Source: Leptodactylus fallax (lineage: Eukaryota > Chordata > Amphibia > Anura > Leptodactylidae). Taken from it: a DNA stretch of 64,000 nt. The notes under the pieces were generated by a model that saw only the letters and a list, made by a program, of their open reading frames with translations, had not been told where the DNA came from and ran no database searches. This document shows, piece by piece, positions 45,847 to 57,429 of the stretch; position 1 is the first letter of the stretch, and each line of letters begins with the position of its first letter. The DNA is taken from assembly GCA_947044405.1 (NCBI GenBank), contig CAMRHE010000021.1:9470501-9534500 (forward strand), given 5' to 3'. The position numbers and the translations under genes were made by a program.

Positions 45847-46141
45847 TTAACTTGTTAACTCTCTAATTAAATGGGTGTTCCAAGCAGAGAAAACTTTTTA
45901 CTGGTAAATAAAACTATTGTATCTTAAACACTTACTAATGTAATTCCTGACAATTAACCTCTTCTATGAGATTTTATCACACTTTCTCCTGGCAGGAAGT
46001 TGTTTAGTTTCTGTTTGTACACAGCCCAGTTGTCACAATCTCAATGCAGTGTGATGAGTGCATCCCCCTTCTGAGGGGATATATCAGATTCCTCTAAGCT
46101 CCACTCCCCTCTGATCAGTGGTTAACCCCTTTGTGACCAGT

Positions 46142-46216
46142 AGTATAATGTTGTACCGTGTTAGCCATTGAAAGTAGTGGAAGAGTAAAGGTATCGCCTG
46201 ATTTCTTCACTCTTCC
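46142..46216. mobile_element. 75 bp insert between exact 17 bp direct repeats
   Basis: ACCCCTTTGTGACCAGT is at 46125-46141 and 46217-46233. The 75 bp between them has GTGGAAGAGT (46177-46186) and, at its right edge, ACTCTTCC, so it can form a hairpin. No A tail. It may be a tiny mobile sequence with a 17 bp target duplication, or a 92 bp local duplication that lost its middle. Confidence 0.5.
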
Positions 46217-46233
46217 ACCCCTTTGTGACCAGT

Positions 46234-46807
46234 CCACTTAAATTAACAGGCTGCAGAGATGGTCCTTTGGCCTGCAGCCTGTCAATTTAAGTGTTCTCAG
46301 TGTACATAGTGATCCTATTAAAACCAGCACCTTTCAGTACTGGCTGCAGCAAGAAGCCTTAGTACTGAAGGAAGACATTGGGACTGGATTGGTGCCAATC
46401 CTGATGACATGCTCACCATGATAAACCAATCATGGTGTTCACATAAATGTTTGTTGCAGTAACAAAGTTTCATGTTGCTTGCAGAGAAAGAGGAAATAAT
46501 CAGTGTGACTAGCAGTTGAAGTGTATATGTCATAAAGATATAGGTCTAAGGAGAATATATAACTTTTATTAAACTAGCCGATAAAAGAAAACAAATATGT
46601 GAAACATGCTCAAAATGATGTGTGCAGTACAAGACAAACAAACTAAAAAACCCACATGCAGGGAAAGATCCAGTCAGGATAAAACATGGACACAGTCCCT
46701 CATGTATTCTTGATGGGGCTGAATCAGCCCAACGTATCATAACCAGCTACTTCTGTCCCTATGAGACCCCCAGGAAAACACTATCGTCCAGTTACAAAGC
46801 CTCCTCC
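46234..46807. other. No gene; short palindrome near 46231-46292
   Basis: CTTAAATTAACAGGCTGCAG pairs with CTGCAGCCTGTCAATTTAAG. The rest is unassigned. Confidence 0.4.
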
Positions 46808-47267
46808 TAGACTGCTGAAATAATAAGCTGGATGATGGCTGTAGCCACAATAGTGTAGACACAATATAAGCAGTGAATATGCTCTTGGCTGTGACATCCA
46901 TTACCTTGACAAACAAACGAGCCCCTCCTGTTATACTTACCTGATTGGTCCTTCGGGGAGGAGGTGGGCAATGTGGCGACTCGCGTCATCGGGCCACCCT
47001 TGATGACGTTATGAGTGCTGATTGGCCCAGATTCCATGGATGGGCGGTAAGGGGGTGGATCCTGTCCTTTATAAGCCAGCTTGCGAGCTCAGTTCGACGT
47101 GCTGCTATTATATAGGCGGACACACTGTCAGAATGTGTCTAGAATGATACCTTATCCATTATTGGTATATGCATCAGACCTCTGATGATACTTCAACACC
47201 AGGGAAACGCATAGGGTCTTTAGTATAGGGCTACAACCATCATCCAGCTTATTATTTCGGCAGTCTA
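46808..47267. mobile_element. 460 bp element with 39 bp inverted ends
   Basis: TAGACTGCTGAAATAATAAG then CTGGATGATGGCTGTAGCC on the left is matched in inverse at 47229-47267 with about two differences. Inside: a donor-like TACTTACCTG at 46934-46943, CpG-rich GCGACTCGCGTCATCGGGCC, a CTTTATAAGCC TATA-like site, and GGAAACGCATAGGG. If the element proper starts at GACTG and ends CAGTC, the flanks are TA on both sides, which would suit a Tc1/mariner-type transposase. Confidence 0.65.
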
Positions 47268-47335
47268 TTTTTCAATTCTGAAAAATTGTTGCTAAATTTA
47301 AAAACCTTCTAATGTCCTAAAAATAAAAGAATGTG

Positions 47336-48044
47336 ATGTGGTTAAGAAGATTATTTCTCAAGTAACTGAGACTTCTCACCATTTGGGTCCTGCTCTGTTC
47401 CTCCTCCATCATTGTGAGTCCCTGGCGCTCCTTGCTTCGATTTTTAGTCCTCGCGTCTCGGGCATGTATCCCGCAGTTTTGGAAGCGAACTGAATCCACC
47501 CTCTCTCCCTCTGGGTTTTGAAGGTCAATGAGATTATGCGTATGGAAAACCTTACCTGTTTCCTGCATGACACTGTTGAAACTTATAACAAGACCTGCTT
47601 CTATTGGATGGAATTCCAACGTACCAGTGAATATCAGATGCTTCTCTGGTCTGTGCCTCCCCCGTAGCCTTACAGTGGGATGCTCTGGCTTTTATAGCTA
47701 ACTGATGGGTTACCTGTTTAGGACTATTCTTGACCCTCTGGTTTATTGCTCTTCTGATGAAGAATTTTCGATTGTATAGTCCTCATCCCCCCCTTTCTTT
47801 CTCTTTCCTTCTTTCTTCCCTCCCATTCTGTGTTGTTTTGTTTTTGTTGTCTCGTGGCTCCTTTCCCTTCCTCCTCCTTTCTTCTCCCCTTTCCCCTCCT
47901 CTTCTTGTCCTCTGGCCTCTACTCAGAGATCTCCCCATTATCTACAGTATAAAATGTTGATGCTGCTGTTGCAACTATCTGTTGTCACTGTATTTTATGT
48001 CTTTTTGAAAACCAGTGAACTTTGAATTGAAAAAAAAAAAAAAA
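47336..48044 (+). pseudogene. L1-type LINE 3' end with poly-A and 11 bp target duplication
   Basis: AAAAGAATGTG is at 47325-47335 and 48045-48055. Coding traces of the ORF2 C-terminus: KKIISQVTETSHHLGPALFL (47344-47403) and VNEIMRMENLTCFLHDTVET (47523-47582) then YNKTCFYWMEFQRTSEYQML. The 3' untranslated part is rich in CCTTTCTTC and ends in about 18 A. This L1 lineage differs in its tail from the copies at 18.9 and 36.5 kb. Confidence 0.88.
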
Positions 48045-48367
48045 AAAAGAATGTGCAAAAATTGTTACCAACATAAAGTAGATATATGTTAAATGATAAA
48101 CATTTACTATTTTTTGTGCTATAACTATCCTGCAGACATAAAAATGTAAACTTTGAAAATTGCTAATTTTTCCAAATGTAACTTTTGGATTTTTTTTTTT
48201 TTTTTAATAAATAAGCTCAAAACATACTGACCAAAATTTACCACTAACATAAATTCACAGGAGCATATGGGTAACTAGAAGCATTCCAAAGTTATTACTA
48301 CATAGTAACACATATGAGAGTTAAAAATGTGGCTGTGACTTGAAGGTGCTAACTGGTTGTGCCCTTA

Positions 48368-48726
48368 AAGAGGACCTTTCTTGTCCTCTTCGATGTGCAT
48401 TATTATACAATACTAGAAAGCCAACACTGCACTGAATACAGTGCACTGACGGCTTTCTCTGTATGTGCCCCAGTAGTGGAGATATCGGTGCCGTTCCACT
48501 TTAGCGTCATGGAAGTCTATGGAAGAATACTGTCGGGGGGGACGTTCCTTACCACCCATCGATGATGCTAGGCTGTAAGGCCCGCCCTTCTGACAGTGGA
48601 GAGACATCGGTGCTGAAATTAATGACACCGATATCTCCACCACTGGGGCTCATACTGGGAAAGCCGACTGTTGGCTTTCTAGCGGTATATATTACTGCAC
48701 ATCAATGAGAACATGAAAGGTCATCT
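48368..48726. mobile_element. TTAA MITE, 359 bp
   Basis: TTAA at 48364-48367 and 48727-48730; the host text GTGCCC-TTAA-GGGGTTAAAC is restored on removal. Ends AGAGGACCTTTC and GAAAGGTCATCT. Inner inverse blocks TGGAGATATCGGTGCC and ACACCGATATCTCCAC. Same family as 9714-10109, in similar layout. Confidence 0.9.
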
Positions 48727-48740
48727 TTAAGGGGTTAAAC

Positions 48741-49495
48741 AAAGGAGTTTGCAAACTGCTATTGAGTTGTCAAGCAAACATGCCAACAGTCCTGATGTTG
48801 CAGGCCAGATACTGGCAAATTATGTAAATCCCACCACAAAAATGGGCATTCTTGAGACATTCCCAGAGTAGGACTTTGGACCAAGGAATTATGGAGCCAT
48901 ACTGAAATAGGAAATAGAAAGGTTACTATGGGGATAAAATAATGAGGGGACCACCTATGACTATGTACAGTATGTGGACTTGGGAAACTTTTGTATGGCA
49001 CCATAGGTGTTTCATTAGTTTGAGTCTAGGCCTACTGATGCAGCTTTCATTAGGTTTAATTATAAGTGTGAATATACAGTACTGTGCAAAAGTTTTAGTT
49101 AGTGCTGCAAAGTAAGAATGATCATGTGGCCAAAGACCTAGTTTCAGTGAATGTTAATGACCTCCTGAACCACATTGTAGCCAATTACATCAGGAAAATT
49201 ATTAAAGCTGTCATTGGCAGGCTGGAGATCACTCTCAGTCACTAAAGCTAGTTCATTGACCCAAGTTCATTTGTCCCAAAGTTAATTGAAGCAAAGAATC
49301 TCATTCAAATGTACTGCTGTTACTGGTACTGAAACTCATCTTTGATGCACCAATACACAGATATAGCCAAGTTTGGCATGACCTTTAACACATTAAGTAA
49401 ACAGCTGCTAATCCTAATATGTATTTTCTACATTGCTTTCAGTTTCTTTTGTTGTGACTTATCACAGTATGGCAAGTTATCAGATTCAAATTGAT
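48741..49495. other. No gene; Tc1-type TIR at 49079
   Basis: TACAGTACTGTGCAAAAGTT at 49077-49096 is a Tc1-type end, but no transposase coding could be found beside it. The rest is unassigned. Confidence 0.5.
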
Positions 49496-49499
49496 AAAT

Positions 49500-49637
49500 A
49501 CTTAGGAAAATAAGACAATCCCTATGTTCTTGTAATTGGTGGGGGTTCTGAAGGGCCAGAATGTACCCATCAAATATTGATGTCCTATAGTAAGGATAAG
49601 CCATCAATGTATACTTCCAGGACATCTCTTAAGGGTG
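49500..49637. repeat. TTAA MITE, right half
   Basis: GGTGGGGGTTCTGAAGGG, TATAGTAAGGATAAGCCATC and the end CCAGGACATCTCTTAA belong to the family at 13224. Confidence 0.6.
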
Positions 49638-49639
49638 CC

Positions 49640-52150
49640 CATACATGTTGCAGCCAAGCTGTGGTAGCCATGTGCATATTGCTGGTCATGTTGTACCTAT
49701 GCTTGCCATGGTTTCAAAATGCAAGTAAAGGTGCAGCACAGCGATAAGTGATAATTCACACACTGATACCAACATGCATGGGCACCATCAATGTCTCTAA
49801 GCTAAGAATATATAGTGAAATAAATGTTCACACTGCTGCAAATTATGAGACTACTAGGATTCATGGACCCAATAAAAAGAGATTGGAAAACAGATGTAAT
49901 GTATTATCATGTCTAAAAGAAAAATTGTCTTTGTTGCCCATATCAACCAATCACAGAACAGCTGTTATTTTGCAAAGGGAAAACACAAAATGAAAGCAGT
50001 GTTATGATTGGTTTCTATGGTCAACAGAGAAAATTTATCTTTTAGATATGATAATAAATCTGCCCCAATGTGTTTTGAGTATTTTAGCACTTATCAGCAT
50101 TCTTTGTTAGCAATAATTAAGAAATTAGAAACAGAGAATGTAAAAATAGAAAAATTAAGCCGTCACAATTTACTAAGCCTTTTAGAAGACTCATACTAGA
50201 ATTCTATTGTATGTGTAAATTGGATTAACAAGAAAAAAAAATTAACATGTTAAAATTTTATATTTTGTAATTAAAAACTAAAAATAGCCACACACACGCA
50301 TTTTTACCATTAATTCCAGAGATATTTACTTGTTGCTAGGGCCTAAAAATAACAGTAAAGTACAATGACCATGGATAACAAGGCAATCTTTATGAGATTA
50401 CCTCTTGTCTCTTTTTATTATATTTATTTATTGATCTCTGTATTGCACGTTCGAGACAAAATACAGAGGAAATGAAATGGATGCAAGATAACCATAAATA
50501 AAAAAAGTCTATAACACGCTGTACTCTGGTACTCTTTGCAGTCAGTGTGAACTGTGTATTGTGATTAATTCTTGTAGTTTGACCTCAAGGCACTGCACTA
50601 GATTCTTAATTAAACCATGAAGATATATTTGCCATTGGGTCTTAAAAACATTTACTGTTTAGATTTTGCCCATATTGTTTATTTTAAAATATTTGTATAG
50701 TGTATTAGCTTTATAATTAACCCAAGGATGACCATCAAATTTAATTTCCTTCTTTATATTTTATACTAAGTATGGAATCCCTTTGAAATGTTATACTTTT
50801 AATGTTGTGTAGTCGTGTCTTCACATACTCTGTGGAGCAATTCTATAGTAGGGTAATGAAATAATCCAACACAAAATCAAAACAATAGCATATCTAAGAT
50901 GTTAAGGCACAGTGAGTATGCAAATAACCATTCTGTGAAATCATAAATGTGCAGGCCCTCAGGCCCAAAACCCTAGCAGACTTTTAGAATCTGTGGGTTA
51001 AAGTGCAATAATTGCATTAATGGCTGCAGAGTCACTAATGAAAGATACAAATCTCTTTTAGGGCTTGAGTCTATTGCCACCTTGAGACACAAACTGAATA
51101 AACATATTTAATACCATAAATTAATAAAATCCTAATAAATAGCTTATAAGCCCAGCAGGAAATTTGATTCTAAAGTCTATGAGACCTTACTGTAAGTAAT
51201 GCATGGCTTGTGAATTATTACTACAAATGTGATTGTTAAAAATATTAAGAATAATTACTATAACAACTATTTAATGTTAAAATGTTTTTAAATTATTTTT
51301 CTTTAATTTTTTTTATTTTATAAAATATGTGAAAAATATTTTATCATCTCATTTTTTTTATATGTAGATGTACTTAATAACCATGAGTTTAGTAGAGCTG
51401 AGGTAAGATCTAATTCACTCTTTTCTCTCCCCTCTTTCATTTTTAAAACCATTACAATGACTATTTTTTGCTCATTTGCTTTATGTTTAGCCTAGTAGTA
51501 AAAGACTGATTTTGCTCTCTGTCCCCTGATTCAGATGTACACATGAGGTTAGATGAATTCACACCAATAAGAGTGTCATGCTTGTATAGATATTTGACAA
51601 TTTTTTTTGTCCTTTATGCTGCAGTTGATGTACTCAATCTTACGTGCTACTATACTCCCTGAACATTTTGACAGGTTTGTTTTGGTTGATGTATTTTATT
51701 TTACATATTGTATCCTTTTTTTCATCTTGACTGTCACACTGTATTTTCTATGATAAAATGTAAGCTGTATAGTTTCCTGTGGATATTTCATAGTTCATGG
51801 TGATATCTGGACTGATCTATCTGCAGAGATCAGTGACCACTGTTATTGTATAGGGTTTCCATTGATTTTGTCCATGCCATTGGACATGTTCAATCTTCAT
51901 TACAGTCACAGTAAAGATACCAGATACCAGAGATATGCATTGAAAGAAAAAGACGTCTTGAAAAATCGTGAGAAAATGTGCAAACGTCGCCATTGTGATG
52001 ATTTTTTTTTCTGCCAAAACTTGGTGGGCTTCATAAATGGTGATACAGTGTCAAATAGTTTTATTTTATAGAAGCAAAAAAGATGTGTGCTAGCAGCATA
52101 AATGCCATTCACACTGCCCAAAAGAACAATCTTATTGCTTTATAACAATA
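49640..52150. other. 2.5 kb repeat-poor, AT-rich, no gene seen
   Basis: No mobile element ends or protein-like frames seen. 50880-51180 has an unusually 'ordered' look for AT-rich DNA, with an octamer-type ATGCAAAT at 50919-50926 and GTGCAATAATTGCATTAATG at 51003-51022; candidate conserved non-coding element. Confidence 0.45.
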
Positions 52151-52173
52151 CCAGGTAAAATCAGTGCTATTTA

Positions 52174-52394
52174 AGGCCGGGGCGCTAATAACTTGCATTT
52201 TTGAAAAGCGCAACATGTCAATTATACTTACGTAAACTCTGGCATTTTCCATATAGGTATAATAGGGGCAGAAAGTTTGCAGAGTAAAACTCTGTGGACT
52301 TTCTGTGAAAAATGCTGCGGAAAAAAATGTGATGCATTTCTGCCGCAGTCTTTTCCACAGTGTTTTTTGTCTGCAACTTAGTACGTGGGGCCTT
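52174..52394. mobile_element. Hairpin MITE, 'AAGGCCCC' type
   Basis: Left AAGGCCGGGGCGCTAATAAC; right GTACGTGGGGCCTTAGCCT. Centre palindromic around CCATATAGG. Same family as 10466 and 62805. Confidence 0.65.
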
Positions 52395-52589
52395 AGCCTA
52401 AAGTAGTCTTTTCAGTCATCCAGTGCTTTTATAACAGTGACAGTGTGCAGTTCTAGTAGTAAAAAAGACGTGTTCTGGTCAGTGCTTATATGGAAACAAT
52501 TCCTGTGTTCTAGAGGTAAATAATATGACCAGGAATTATGTTATTACCAAGCAAAAAAGCACAGCGTTTTACAGTCACTGTGTAGAAGA

Positions 52590-52805
52590 TGGTATTCTAG
52601 CGAATCCCATCCACTTAGTGTGGTAAAATATGCACAGCGGAAATGCTGCGATTTCCAAAATCATTGTCAATTATACCTATTGAAGCACTGGCCGTTTCCC
52701 TATAGAAATAATTGAAGCAAAAAGTCCGCAAGGGAAACCTCTTTTCTGCCGCGTTTTTACGACCAGCGCTTTTTTGCTGCAGGATACCAAGTGGGCCCCT
52801 AGCCT
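52590..52805. mobile_element. Hairpin MITE, same family, left end eroded
   Basis: GCGGAAATGCTGCGATTTCC, AATTATACCTATTG, then GCCGCGTTTTTACG and CAAGTGGGCCCCTAGCCTAA. The left end is hard to place. Confidence 0.55.
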
Positions 52806-52939
52806 AAAGGGGTTTTCACACAAACATAACCATATTTAATTTTGTAAGTAATTAAAACAACAAAAAATATATTGCAAATATAAATGATTACATTTTTTTT
52901 AAAGATTTTCTCTTATCATCTTAGTGATGGCAGTCTTTT

Positions 52940-53165
52940 GTCACCAGTGGATATAACCATGAATGCAAGAACTTGGTATGGTCTGGGATTTGACAGAAAC
53001 CCAACCATGATTTCCTTATTGTGGCTGGGATATCAGACAGGGACATTGGATAAACAAGAAAATAACCCAGCCAGAATAAAGAAATCATGGATGGGATTTT
53101 GTCAGATGTCATATCATAGAAAGTTTCTGTATTCATGGTCGTATTTGTTGACAACTCTCTACACT
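52940..53165. repeat. Imperfect hairpin, about 225 bp
   Basis: AACCATGAATGCAAGAACTT ... CCAACCATGATTTCCTTATT on the left matches the inverse of AATAAAGAAATCATGGATGG ... TTCTGTATTCATGG on the right. Because of this both strands carry similar short frames (TMISLLWLGY on plus, SMISLFWLGY on minus); they are by-products of the palindrome, not genes. Confidence 0.75.
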
Positions 53166-53620
53166 GGTTACAGAAAACCTTTAAAAAGCTAAAACAAATT
53201 TTATTATTTATATTTAAAAAGATGTTTAATGTTTAATTGTCTCTCAATTTAATTATGGTTATGTTCATGAGAGTACCCTGTTAGTAAAATGGAAGTTACA
53301 TCTACCTGTTTATAACTGACATAAAGGTTTTCACTGTTTTCCAATGTGAGACATTTACTGTGGCAATAGGAACACTGTCACAGGCATGATTCTAATGAGT
53401 CATTTCAACCAAAATCATCCTAATGACAGCATTGATAAATTTGCCCCAACATGACCTAGCAGACAATAACCCTCCAAGTTCGAAAACACTTAGGTTTCAG
53501 ATTACATAATTTGTTTAGAGCTACATTTGAAAATTTCAGGTTTTGGAAGTAATTTCATTGCTGGGGTAAAACTGATTATTTTTGTTTCAACAGTGTTTTT
53601 TTTTTTTTTTTTTTTTGCAT
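53166..53620. other. No gene seen; poly-T run at 53597-53616
   Basis: AT-rich, unassigned. The T run precedes the direct repeat at 53622. Confidence 0.4.
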
Positions 53621-53621
53621 G

Positions 53622-54012
53622 AGTTCCAATGTGTCTCTCTGTGACCTTTGTACGGTAGTGTACCAGGTCAATGAAAAGATACATTTCTATAGAAATGACA
53701 GCAAGCACATACTTTTAGTATAATACATTCTACATCATTATTATACTTTATAGAACAACATAAGAATAAACTTTTTTGAGCAATATGCTTGCTATCTATG
53801 GTATCAAAGCCCTTTTTAAGGTTAAGGTTAGTAAGTTTTTAAATATCTTTACAAGGTAAGCACTCATATTATGAATAGTTTTATTAGGAATGTCTAGGTT
53901 ATAATATTGAGGATAAGTTTTTTCCATGGATTTATATTTTAATTTATATTTTAAAGTATTTATGTAAAAATATTCACATTTTCTCCCAGGGCAATTGTAT
54001 TAATCATGATCA
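53622..54012 (+). repeat. Diverged direct repeat, copy 1 (partner 56335-56718)
   Basis: GTAGTGTACCAGGTCAAT, TTTTAGTATAATACATTCTA, AAAGCCCTTTTTAAGGTTA, TTATTAGGAATGTCTAGGTT and CAATTGTATTA are in the same order and orientation as in the partner, with many substitutions and small gaps. Confidence 0.8.
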
Positions 54013-54777
54013 CATCAAACTTGGCTATTAAAAGATAGGAATAACTAGTACAATGCTTATCTTATTTAGTAATTATACTGAACAAGGCTGACTGCAAAAT
54101 TCACAGAAAAAGAAGCTAGAATGTACTTTTGTTATGTTTGACAAAGGTTAACTGCTCTACCTACAGGTACTTGCTCTAAGTAAACTAATAAGCAACCAAA
54201 GTAAATAAAAACAACACTATATGAATATTTGCTTGCTATTACGTCAATGTATTATTAAATGAGTCAATGTTACTCCTGTTCGTAATGCATGCTTAAAATA
54301 TACTGTATCTCTCTGTGTGTACCACAAGTAGCCCTTAGACATTATTTGGAGAAACAGTTAAAAAAATCTAAACCAAAACAATTATCATAACCCATAGCCC
54401 TTTTAATAATAATAATCACTAACTTATAAAAACATTGCATAAATCAATAATAATAATAATAATAATGCAAATGAATATAAGAAACCTTGTAATATACAGT
54501 ACGCCTTTTTCTCCTTTTATCTGTCTCTTTATCTCCTCCTGCAGAATCCCAGTGTCTATGCCACTGAAATTTACATACTGTATATATGGCTTATATATGA
54601 CTTAGCATTATCTGTCCTAGCCATATTTGAATGATACCTCCAGGAAATTCTAACCCACTCAGTCAAAAGCTTTTTCCACATCTAGAGAGAGCAACATGTT
54701 CAGAGAGTTTTGTTGTCAAACATGATGGATGATGGTATCCTACAGAAAATGCATTTTGGGCCATTAGAGCCCTTTAA
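54013..54777. other. No gene seen; AAT microsatellite at 54448-54467
   Basis: AT-rich, unassigned. Confidence 0.4.
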
Positions 54778-54997
54778 GGCTGAGGACCCACGTTGTGGAA
54801 ATGTAGCTTTTTTTGTTGCAGATTTTGTTGTGGTTTTTTGAGCCAAAGCCAGGAGTGGATTGAGCAGAAGGTAGAAGTATAAGAGCTTCCTATATATTTC
54901 CCATTACTTTTATAGCCATTCTTGACTTTGGCTCAGAAAACCACAGCAAAAACTGCAACAAAAAAAGCTACATTTCCGCAAAATGGGACCTCAGCCT
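54778..54997. mobile_element. Hairpin MITE, 220 bp
   Basis: GGCTGAGGACCCACGTTGTG / inverse GGGACCTCAGCC; GAAATGTAGCTTTTTTTGTT / AAAAAAAGCTACATTTCC; TTTTTTGAGCCAAAGCCA / TTGGCTCAGAAAACC. A nearly full-length palindrome, flanked by TTAA on the left and TTAG on the right. Confidence 0.85.
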
Positions 54998-56334
54998 TAG
55001 GCTATTATTAGTCACATACTTATTTTGTTCTGTTTACTTTTCAGCAGTCATTTCATTATGATCATAAGAAAATAACACCTCTATTTTAGGAGCCACCATT
55101 CACAATGGGTAATGGTCACAGCTTATCTATTCCATCTTTTTTACACAATGGACTCTGTATAGGTAACAAAGCAAGTCTCCAATAAATTCATTTAGTCATC
55201 ACCAGACTATTCTTGCCTTTAGTCCACATTGCTGTTGTACAGAATACCTTTAAATATTGTTAATTACAGCTCAGGCAAGATGGCTACTCACATAATCAAG
55301 TACAGAAAATATAAGTAAACATATATAAACATAAACATAAAACAGATTAGAAAATAGGTTTAACTATGGATTAAATTTGTAAGTAGCAACATAATATTTA
55401 ATATCATATTTACATACAATCTGTTGCTGAGTTTTGGCACGAACTGTGTATCAATATTGTTTTTAAATTACAGTAAATTCTCATGAACATGAGCATTTAT
55501 TTATTGATATGGCACACTAGTACTTTAAGAGAAATGTTAAAAAAGAGATTTTGGTGGATCTAGAATAATGTATGATTATGTAGGAAAAGGGTATACTTAT
55601 TTTTCATCAGGTTATACACTATAATTGATTTTATGTTATAGGGATTTATTTTCCCTAATGTTTTTACCATTATTATTTTAGTTGTTTTTTTCAGATGTCA
55701 CAAAGGCGCAGAAGCGCAACTAGCAATTTTACGAGCAGGTGGTGGAGGGGCTTCAGCATGGGTGGGGCATTTGGGGCTGTGGCCATTCTCGAGAGGGGAT
55801 GTCAATATATAGGCTAAGTAAAGATGGAGTATATACCTTGCCACAAAAATAATTGCCATTGAGTCCTGCACATTTTACATGGCATGCTCCTAACCTATAT
55901 GCATTTATGCAGCTTCTTTCAGCAAATTGGCAATAAATAATCATGTGACTTCAAAAAGTCCTTAATTCAGGCAAAATGTCCAACATAAATCAGTTTAATC
56001 TCACCAGCTTGGTTGGGATACAGTAGCAGACGCTGTCAAGTGCTTCTTGAAACCCAGAGCAAGGATCTCCTTCCAGTCTCCTACTCTCAGAGACACACAC
56101 ACCACACATTTGCTCTATTCACCCTCTTTAATTAGGGCTGGTAGGAAGAAAACCCTGGATGGAGTATGGGAACAACCTACCCACAAGGTCTGTGGTCACT
56201 CCCAACCCTAGACTCAAATTCCAGGATCTACTTAACTGAGGCAAGGATCCTCAGCGACACATACACACTATCCATGATTCTTCCTCTTGGATTACTACAC
56301 ACTACATAAGGGACCAAAGAATTAGCTGCACGTT
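54998..56334. other. No gene or named repeat seen
   Basis: 55845-55910 (TTGCCATTGAGTCCTGCACA, TTTTACATGGCATGCTCCTA) resembles 56730-56790, so this stretch may be part of the same duplicated family as 53622/56335. 55980-56330 is GC-richer and unassigned. Confidence 0.4.
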
Positions 56335-56718
56335 TGTTTCAATGTCCCTGTGTGACCATTGTATGGCAGTGTACCAGGTCAATAAAAAAAAAACAAAAAA
56401 ACAACTATTTCACGTAATTTTAGTATAATACATTCTAAATCACTATTATCCTTCATAGAAAATTATGATAATTACCTATTTTTGAACAATATGCTTGTAT
56501 TTGTGGTGTGCAAAGCCCTTTTTAAGGTTAGGAATTGGATTAGTACATTTTAAAATATGCTTTACAATGTAAGCATATTATGAATATTGTTATTAGGAAA
56601 GTCTAGGTTATGATATTGAGGGTAAGGTTCTTGCAATGGATTTAATTTATATTTAAAAATATTTGAATAAAAATTTTATATTTTCTCTCCAGCTATTGTA
56701 TTACTCTTGATAACTTGT
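56335..56718 (+). repeat. Diverged direct repeat, copy 2 (partner 53622-54012)
   Basis: GCAGTGTACCAGGTCAAT, TTTTAGTATAATACATTCTA, AAAGCCCTTTTTAAGGTTA, TTATTAGGAAAGTCTAGGTT and CTATTGTATTA in the same order. The copies lie about 2.7 kb apart. Confidence 0.8.
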
Positions 56719-57429
56719 GTACCCTACTGCAATTTGTTTTTGCCATTAAGCCATTCCCATTTTACAGGACACACTCCTAATCTACAGTACATATGTATGT
56801 GATTTACAAATAGTACATACCTCATTTAGTACATCCTCAAATTAATACAGACCACACTCACAGGTAATCAGAGGTATGCTAGACTGGTGAATGGAAGCCT
56901 ATGGATAACTCTGCACTACCATCTCTGATAGAGAATATGAAAGGTTGTACATTATTGAGATTTATGCATGGGTTATAACATGGTGAATTACATGATAGTC
57001 TACACTATATAATAATAAGGAGGGCATTGTATATGAATATGAAAGACAGTGTGGTATATAATGATCATGCATTAACATACAATCACCAAATAATACCACT
57101 ATTAAAGCAGTGAATATTATCATCATATATATTACCATCATACTGTTATTTAATAAAAACACTATATCAGGAGCAACGATACCAGTTATACACAAACATT
57201 ATACAGACCATATACAGTAAGTGAATATTGTTACATCCAGTGACTTACTGGTGACATCTGATTATAGTCACTCCTCTTGCTTCTTCATGTGGAACAGACC
57301 TTCATGATGATTTTTCCCAACCACAACTTGTCTATGCATGATTTGACACACAGATATACAGTATTTGGCTCCTCGTTTTTCTAACACACTCCACACCTAT
57401 AAGACTACACCAACCTCCCAACCATAGTG
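56719..57429. other. No gene seen
   Basis: AT-rich to 57240, then TTCATGATGATTTTTCCCAA, CCACAACTTGTCTATGCATG, text that leads into the minisatellite and probably belongs to the same composite repeat. Confidence 0.4.

Larger units (their letters stand above)
47268..48740 (+). repeat. Unnamed AT-rich repeat hosting an L1 3' end and a TTAA MITE
   Basis: Own sequence: 47268-47335, 48056-48367 and 48731-48740. The joins are supported by the duplications of both insertions. Contains GCTAAATTTAAAAACCTTCT, ACCAACATAAAGTAGATATA, GCTATAACTATCCTGCAGAC and GCATTCCAAAGTTATTACTA, text I know from amphibian repeats. Confidence 0.6.

Noticed and set aside
52884..53192. Putative small gene of 102 codons
   Set aside because: Lies on an imperfect palindrome, and the opposite strand gives nearly the same peptide; no start context, splice signals or family match.
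55680..55760. Poly-pyrimidine tract followed by CAG as the start of a host exon
   Set aside because: The following frame closes quickly and has no recognisable protein content or donor partner.
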